From NCBI GenBank assembly GCA_030052745.1, contig JANBVO010000021.1, positions 248,001 to 312,000 on the forward strand: DNA of 64,000 nt, in the 5' to 3' direction. This document shows positions 58,441-64,000 of the stretch, piece after piece. Under the pieces are notes generated by a model. The model was given only the letters and a program-made list of their open reading frames with translations, did no database searches and had not been told where the DNA came from. A program made the translations under genes and the position numbers. The DNA is from Pleurostoma richardsiae (taxonomy: Eukaryota > Ascomycota > Sordariomycetes > Calosphaeriales > Pleurostomataceae). The stretch's first letter is position 1. The number at the start of each line of letters is the position of its first letter.

Positions 58441-60231
58441 CGAGTAGCGAGGTTGCGAAAAGGGGGGGGAGGAAGCTGACTTGTATGTATGTACGCAATA
58501 AAATATTCTGGGGCGTCTTCCGGTTGAGCGCTGTTTTACCTTTCCCAAAGACCACACCACGGCAACGTCGTTGTCTCTTTCGGTCCCTGCATGGCGAGGC
58601 GGCTCTAAGGGATCTTTTACGCGCGTAGAAGGATAGGAAGAGGCTGAGCTGCTTTAACACCGGTCTCTCGAGGTTGGATAGTAGTCTACCAGAACAAGGA
58701 CATGGAAGAGTGAATTGGTAGATCCCAGCCTCATCGAGGCCATGCAGATACTGTGAGGTGCTGCTGTTGGTATCAAACGATCGGGGTACGCCCATCACGG
58801 TGAATGGAGGAGTTAGTTATTACCGACGAACCACTTATCATCCCGTTAGACAGCAGCTGTGGTTGAACCTGGACCAGAATGCAGACATTCCTCGTGATGG
58901 CCAGCGTAGCCTCCACGGCTGCTAGCCTCTCCGTGACGAGATTTGCGTCTACACGTACCCGCAGGCGGAGGGCTCACCTCGAAACTACGCCTGAGCTGTA
59001 ACGGGTAGCAATCTAGCCGGAGGAAATATCCTCCTCCCACAATATCGCAACTGCTACTATTCGCACTATACAGTGTCACTAGGTACTCCCACTTTTCTTC
59101 ATATCGCCACTAAGCCGAGCTGATGCAGACGGAGAACGACGACCGTACTCATCTTGGCATCATCGCTCGGAAGGAGATCCAGACTACATAATTCCCGGCT
59201 TGCTAAGGAGTACCTCCATTTGATATATGCCGAAGCAAGACGAGGCTGCTACGGCCCTCGAACTCGCTATCGAGACCGCCTAGCGCCTACACACTCACGC
59301 CGCGCTCGCTAAGAGAACCATCTTTCGAAATTGACATGCATTGTGTGATGGGGAGGTTTGGTTAGACATCTGGGGTGAGGCTCGCTTCATCCACCGCGAT
59401 GCCGATTCGCTATGAGGTTGTTGGTCTCACAATCGAGACAGTTGAGAGCAGTTTGCTAGCTGAACACGACGGGGCGTGCCTTCGTGGGCCATGCCACCGT
59501 CGATGCTTGAGAGATGATCGAGCTTAGTGGTCAGGGAGTGGTCCGTTGATGAAGAGTTGTTCAAATTATTGCCATGTCGATGTGGCTGTCGTTTTGAACA
59601 TTGTATCATGCTTGTGTGTGTGGTAGCTCTTGCGAATGGGGTAGGAGGCAGGTAGGTTGGGAGAGTACCTGGTTTAGAAGACTACGTACCTAGATTGGGA
59701 GAATAGGCAAACTCTGAAAGGGTGTAAAAGGGGGAGTAGGTGAGTTAGAAGAGTAGGTCAGTTAGCAGACTGGGTCGGTGAGCAGAGCAAGTCAGTCGAG
59801 GAAGCAGGTCAGTCGAGAGAGTAGGTCGGTTGGGAGAGCATGATAGTCAGGAGAACATGACCCTTTTCCAGACTACGGTGCCAGTAGCAAAACAGACAAG
59901 AATCGAAGGGCAACACTTGACATCATAAATATTTCAGACCCAACGGCCACTCCTAAGGAACCCTACTTAGTATCACCACTGAATATGTCCAAGGAGGCAG
60001 GATTTTGGTGGCATATGCCTTTCTTATTTTCTGTTCCTATCATACAAGCCCCCAAGAGCCACTAAAGCCAAGCTTTTCCAAGCCAAAACGCCGTGCTGTA
60101 AAAGCGAATATTCATACAGGTAGTTCTACAACAAGGATTGTTCATCCTTGACAGCGCAGCAAAGAAGGAGGGCCTTCTTGTGGGACCCTCCTAGCCGGAA
60201 CGAAGAGCGCCGGCCGCTCTCCACGACCACC
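58441..60231. other. convergent intergenic region with minisatellite
   Basis: This 1.8-kb stretch lies between the ends of HRD1 (rightward) and the F-box gene (leftward). It contains a degenerate 17-bp minisatellite at 59646-59852. Around 59230 a short frame reads MPKQDEAATALELAIETA before a stop, which might be a scrap of an old transposase, but this is not supported enough to call. No other gene was seen. Confidence 0.5.
59646..59852. repeat. degenerate 17-bp minisatellite
   Basis: Seven back-to-back 17-base units run from 59734 to 59852, such as GAGTAGGTGAGTTAGAA, GAGTAGGTCAGTTAGCA and GACTGGGTCGGTGAGCA. Three more units of the same period occur at 59646-59696, then about 37 bases of weaker matches. 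The units share a GAGYAGGTCAGT core and differ at several positions each. It lies between two converging genes. Confidence 0.8.
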
Positions 60232-63036
60232 TCAGTGGTCCTCCTCCCCTCCCTCGGCCTCCTCCGCCGGCCCGCCGGCCCCGGTCTCTGCCTCGGTCTC
60301 GATCTTCACGTTGAAGCGGCCGTCGCCCGGGGCGAGGTTGCCGTCCGCCACAGCCATGTCCGTGACGATCTGCTCGTAGACGCCCTCCCAGCCGAACGAC
60401 GTGCCGGGGATGGTGCCGAGGACCTGCCGCTCCTCGCTGGGGATGTAGTTGAGGATCTTGCCCAGCATCATGTCGTTGCAGCTCATCGACCGCGTGTCGC
60501 TCACCGTGAGCTCGCGCCGCATCGTGTCGCGGTGCAGCACCGGGACGAAGTGCTGGGGGATCAGGGCCCAGTTGTTGACGCGGACGTGGTCCACGATGGC
60601 GTAGCCGCAGGACTTGAGGGTGATGGACCGCAGCTCGCCGCTGGACGGGGGCCGGTGCCAGGTGTCCTTGATGACTGCGCTGTGGGCGTGCTGCTCCTCC
60701 GGGCTGGCCTGGGCGAGGTACGGCTCAAGGGCCGACGGCTTCAGGATCGAAAGGACATGGGGCCACGAGAACGGGCGCCAGCCGGCGTTCGGCGGCGGCG
60801 GCCGTGGGATATTCGGGGGCTGCGGCAAGTTGCAGGAAAGGGGGATGCCGACCCGTGCGTTCTGGAGCGGGTTCGTCGTCCACTGGTTGCCCAGCATGTT
60901 GTGGTTCTGCAGAAACGAAACAGCGTTGAACGAGGCTACCAGGTTGTTGTAGCCCTGCAGATTGTTACCTTGTAGTCTCATCGGGCGCCGCAGCAGGAAG
61001 TACGATCCAGGCCTAGCACCGGCCGCGAGAAGCCAGGGCCAATGCTGGGTCATTGACATGCCTGCTGAGACCGACGGCTCGGGCTGGGCAGAGATAGGGC
61101 CCGTCAGCGACACCGACTCCAGCTCCAGGTGCGTCAGAGACTTGTCGGTCATGCCGCAGAAGACGTTCATGAACATGCTCGGAGATATCCAGCAGTTCTT
61201 CAGAGAGAGGCGCTTGACGTGAGGCAGGATGACAGCCGTGGGGTAGTTGAGGTTGATCACCATCGTGTAAACCCCGAAGACAAGCGGCGCCGGCAGGATG
61301 TAGCGGTCTCGCTGGCCGATGCCCAGGGCAAACTCGCCACCACAAATCCACTCGAAGTGCAGCGACTTGATGTTCTCTACATGGCCGACGAAGTCCAGAA
61401 GGTCATGCACAATGTTGTAGGTCCTCCCAGGGCTGACTCTAGTCTCGACGATCTTGCCGCGTTCGTTGTCATCGATGGCACGCCAGTCCGGGATCACGCC
61501 AAGTGAGAAGCGTTCGAGAGACTTGAGAGCACTCCAGAATGCGCTATTCATGAAGATCGGGAGGTGACAGCCGGGAATGCGGGCGATGGTAAGTGTCTTG
61601 AGGTTGACGAAGACATCCTCGTTGGCCGTGACGGCTGTGACAAAGGAATCCAAGAGAGTCCGATGAGCCCAGGCCAGCTCCACTAGCATTTCAATTTGAC
61701 CGGGCATTAGGACCGGTAGAATACGACACGGGGTGATGTCCAAACCTAGCATGCTGCTGTTGACGCCAGTGGATTCACCTTCAACGAGCTTCTCGATGAT
61801 ACTGTGAATAGCCTTTATTGACATGACCGGAATAATCGTGTATTTCTTCGTCAGGAGAGGTATACCTTCCGGAGTGATTGTGCAGATCTCATTCTTGTTC
61901 TCGTTTTCCAACACCTCGATAGCAGCCCAATGCCAGTTGTCGCGGTTGAAGCCAGCGTTGATGGCCATCTGCCGGAGCTTGCGGAACGCTCTTGATCGAG
62001 AGCGGAGGTCATGGTCATCCTGCTGGCTTGTAAGGCTATTGCGGCATGTACTGAAGCGGCTGGATCTGAAGACGGCCGGTGCGACCGGACGAGCGAGGGT
62101 GTTGAAACTGGGGCCTGGCATGTAGCCCAGACCACCATCGCAGGAGATGCCGATCTCGTTGATGGCCTTCAGATGGCTCAGGGCCTCCTCCATAAATTCA
62201 GTCTCACCCGCAATCGTCTCGAGTTGGTTTGGCTGCTGAAGCTGGGTATGGCCATTGACCGGCCAGCGATACAGACCCATGGGCGTCGAGATGATCCGTT
62301 GGTCCAACTTGAGCGGCGGCGCAGCCAGAGTCCCGTCGTCCAGCTCGAGGGCCAGGGCAAACTTCTTGATATCTCTCTGACCGAAATCCTTGAGGACACG
62401 AATGCCGCCGGACAGGAAAGACTCCTTAACCATGGTCTTGAGAGCTGCGTTGCACGCGCTTTGCTCATGGTTGGTCGGAAGTCCGACCATGTTGCTATAG
62501 GCAGCTTCGGTGAGGCAGGCAAGGGACACTGGCCGGAAAGTGACGACCACGTTGCGGAAAAAGTTGGAGCTTAGCTTCTGCTCGAACTCCCGATTCACCA
62601 GTCGCATGTTCTCAACGTCGACACGGTCGAGATGGCGGGCGATATTGTCGAAGAGCTCTAAGGGGATTCTGTACGCGGGCCAGCCTGAGCAGACTTCGTC
62701 GAGAAGTAAGTCCGCGATTGAGGTCACGACTGCATCCACATCTGGCTCGACACTGACTAAAGCCTGAGTGGCCACGGTGGTGACCCTGTCGTGAGAATGA
62801 ATGGTGGAGGAGGCAGCGTGTTCCTCACCAGCGACATCGGAAGCAGGATGAGTGTCAGAAGCTTGACCTTCGGGAGGCTGATGTTGATGCTGATTATGTT
62901 CATGAGGATTTTCATCGCCGGCGGCCTGATCAGCTGGCGTGCCTCCTTGAATCGGCTCGTTGGGGGATGAGTCTATCTGGCTGTCATGCAGAGCATGGAG
63001 TTCGTCGTTCACCCCATCCAGCACTCGGCTTGCCAT
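60232..63036 (-). CDS. F-box protein
   Basis: This protein is probably a substrate receptor of an SCF ubiquitin ligase. A single frame gives 934 residues. The first 120 residues are disordered, with a His/Gln-rich patch (ENPHEHNQHQHQPPEGQ). The F-box follows at about residues 121-165: YRIPLELFDNIARHLDRVDV then ENMRLVNREFEQKLSSNFFR. After it the typical fungal VVVTFRPVSLACLTEAAYSN opens a long mixed alpha/beta part with repeated hydrophobic strands that look leucine-rich-repeat-like (VFVNLKTLTIARIPGCHLPI, ENIKSLHFEWICGG, LPHVKRLSLKNCWISPSMFM, KSLTHLELESVSL, LRSITLKSCGYAI). The C-terminus is Glu/Gly-rich. The specific target is unknown. The frame open on the opposite strand at its C-terminal end is a shadow. 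The start at 63036 is the first Met in the frame. Confidence 0.85.
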   Translation of the reverse strand: MASRVLDGVNDELHALHDSQIDSSPNEPIQGGTPADQAAGDENPHEHNQHQHQPPEGQASDTHPASDVAGEEHAASSTIHSHDRVTTVATQALVSVEPDVDAVVTSIADLLLDEVCSGWPAYRIPLELFDNIARHLDRVDVENMRLVNREFEQKLSSNFFRNVVVTFRPVSLACLTEAAYSNMVGLPTNHEQSACNAALKTMVKESFLSGGIRVLKDFGQRDIKKFALALELDDGTLAAPPLKLDQRIISTPMGLYRWPVNGHTQLQQPNQLETIAGETEFMEEALSHLKAINEIGISCDGGLGYMPGPSFNTLARPVAPAVFRSSRFSTCRNSLTSQQDDHDLRSRSRAFRKLRQMAINAGFNRDNWHWAAIEVLENENKNEICTITPEGIPLLTKKYTIIPVMSIKAIHSIIEKLVEGESTGVNSSMLGLDITPCRILPVLMPGQIEMLVELAWAHRTLLDSFVTAVTANEDVFVNLKTLTIARIPGCHLPIFMNSAFWSALKSLERFSLGVIPDWRAIDDNERGKIVETRVSPGRTYNIVHDLLDFVGHVENIKSLHFEWICGGEFALGIGQRDRYILPAPLVFGVYTMVINLNYPTAVILPHVKRLSLKNCWISPSMFMNVFCGMTDKSLTHLELESVSLTGPISAQPEPSVSAGMSMTQHWPWLLAAGARPGSYFLLRRPMRLQGNNLQGYNNLVASFNAVSFLQNHNMLGNQWTTNPLQNARVGIPLSCNLPQPPNIPRPPPPNAGWRPFSWPHVLSILKPSALEPYLAQASPEEQHAHSAVIKDTWHRPPSSGELRSITLKSCGYAIVDHVRVNNWALIPQHFVPVLHRDTMRRELTVSDTRSMSCNDMMLGKILNYIPSEERQVLGTIPGTSFGWEGVYEQIVTDMAVADGNLAPGDGRFNVKIETEAETGAGGPAEEAEGGEEDH

Positions 63037-64000
63037 AGTGAGTGATCGCAGCAGGTTAGCTGACTAGCTGGACTCTGCTGATAACCTATCTCTTATTTTA
63101 TTTTGCTGGAAACTAAGGCGTTGTTGCCTGAAGTCAAGTGCGTGTTGACGAGTTGAAGTTGCTCCGGTTCAAGAAGAGACAGTGCTCTTGTCGGCGCAAA
63201 AGGCTACGCAGCAAGTAGATTGTGTTTGGGATAGTTGGAATCTTTCCAGGTAATACAGGGAACTGATGAGCTTCGAGAGTATCGATAAATTGGGGGCTGT
63301 GTGGGAAGCGGCCGAGAGAAGAGGCTGTCATCGGGTTCGCGAGGGCGGAAGGAAAATGGAAGACCAGGTGTGGTGAGGGAAGAGATGAGAGGGAGGAGAG
63401 ACGGAGAGGAAGAACACGAGAGATAAACAAAGAAGAGGGAAAGAGAAGAGATGGATTCCCGGTAGTCAGCCGCGCGGGTTGAAGAGGCACCCCGGCCTGT
63501 CGACCATCCGGGAGGTCGTGATACTGACCGGCGTGGTGTTAAGGTCGGCGAGGTTCGACTTCCAGGGGGAGCACCGACCGAGAGGCGCTGTGCCGGAACT
63601 GGCGGGCGACATGTGGCTCTTTGCAATCCCTTTAACTGGTTGACAAGGAGAATCAGCTGGCCGAATGGTCATGAGCGGGACTGTTGTCCGGACTGTTCCA
63701 GTGGCTCCCGGGCCTTGTGCAGGCCTTCATCTCTTACCTATACAGATGACTACATCTGGAGTCCAAAAGCTTGTATTCTGGTGGTAGTCAGTTGCCGGTA
63801 TGGATTGTGAAGGGAGAGAATAGGGAGTCGAAGATGCTCAATGAGCCGACTAGAGTCAATGGCCAATGGGCCGATTCTAATCACGCCCGCCGTCACTACC
63901 GTCCAAGAGCTCAATAGTCACTGTCTCCTGCCTTATATGTGAAGCTAGGAAGGTTCTCCAAAGTCCTACGCGTCTCCGAAACTCGTAGGGATACCGAGCT
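63037..64000. other. F-box gene promoter side, right edge
   Basis: The stretch upstream of the F-box gene is purine-rich on this strand near 63340-63450 (so C/T-rich in the direction of transcription), as in many fungal promoters and leaders. No gene was recognised up to the window edge. Confidence 0.5.

Noticed and set aside
59220-59340. possible scrap of a DNA transposase (MPKQDEAATALELAIETA)
   Set aside because: Only a short segment looks suggestive, a stop follows, and no terminal inverted repeats or catalytic motif were seen nearby.
60148-60975. 275-codon open frame on the plus strand
   Set aside because: It lies antisense to the F-box protein C-terminal region and has the Arg/Val/Gly-rich pattern of a shadow frame.

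Overview
The window is nuclear DNA of a filamentous ascomycete (Pezizomycotina, most likely a Sordariomycete). Genes are compact. Many are split by short introns with GTAAGT/GTGAGT-like donors, CTAAC/CTGAC-like branch sites and CAG/TAG acceptors. The products are typical eukaryotic housekeeping proteins in their filamentous-fungal forms, including Urc1, a Hrd1 with a very long disordered tail, Rheb and a Pol4-type polymerase. No bacterial operon structure, rRNA, CRISPR array, virus-like element or intact transposon was recognised. I saw no AT-rich islands of the kind left by RIP. The genus cannot be named from the sequence alone.

Left part (1-20.7 kb): cytosolic seryl-tRNA synthetase (-), Rheb GTPase (-) and a WAPL cohesin-release factor with unusual N-terminal repeats (-). 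Then come uracil phosphoribosyltransferase (+), the transcription elongation factor Elf1 (-) and the GTP-cyclohydrolase-II-like uracil-catabolism protein Urc1 (+). A small serine-rich hypothetical protein (+) and ribosomal protein eS1 (+) follow. The UPRT and Urc1 genes lie 2.1 kb apart. In the Urc route of pyrimidine degradation these two proteins act in one pathway, which makes this the most suggestive functional neighbourhood.

Middle part (21.5-39.2 kb): a Rab18-like GTPase with a changed G4 box (+), an ABHD11/Imo32-type mitochondrial hydrolase (-), TFIIE alpha (-), a family X DNA polymerase (+), microsomal glutathione transferase 3 (+), ribosomal protein uL22 (-), fibrillarin (+), an EFM7-type methyltransferase (-) and a large C2H2 zinc-finger regulator (-). 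The regulator carries a possible 402-nt in-frame intron.

Right part (39.2-64 kb): nearly 15 kb upstream of the zinc-finger gene holds no gene I can support, although the rest of the window has a gene about every 1-3 kb. After it come a carboxymuconolactone-decarboxylase-like protein (-) and the ERAD ubiquitin ligase Hrd1 (+), which share a promoter region. Then come a degenerate 17-bp minisatellite and an F-box protein (-).

Coordinates of multi-exon genes run from start codon to stop codon. Exon limits were read by eye from splice signals and protein-family continuity.
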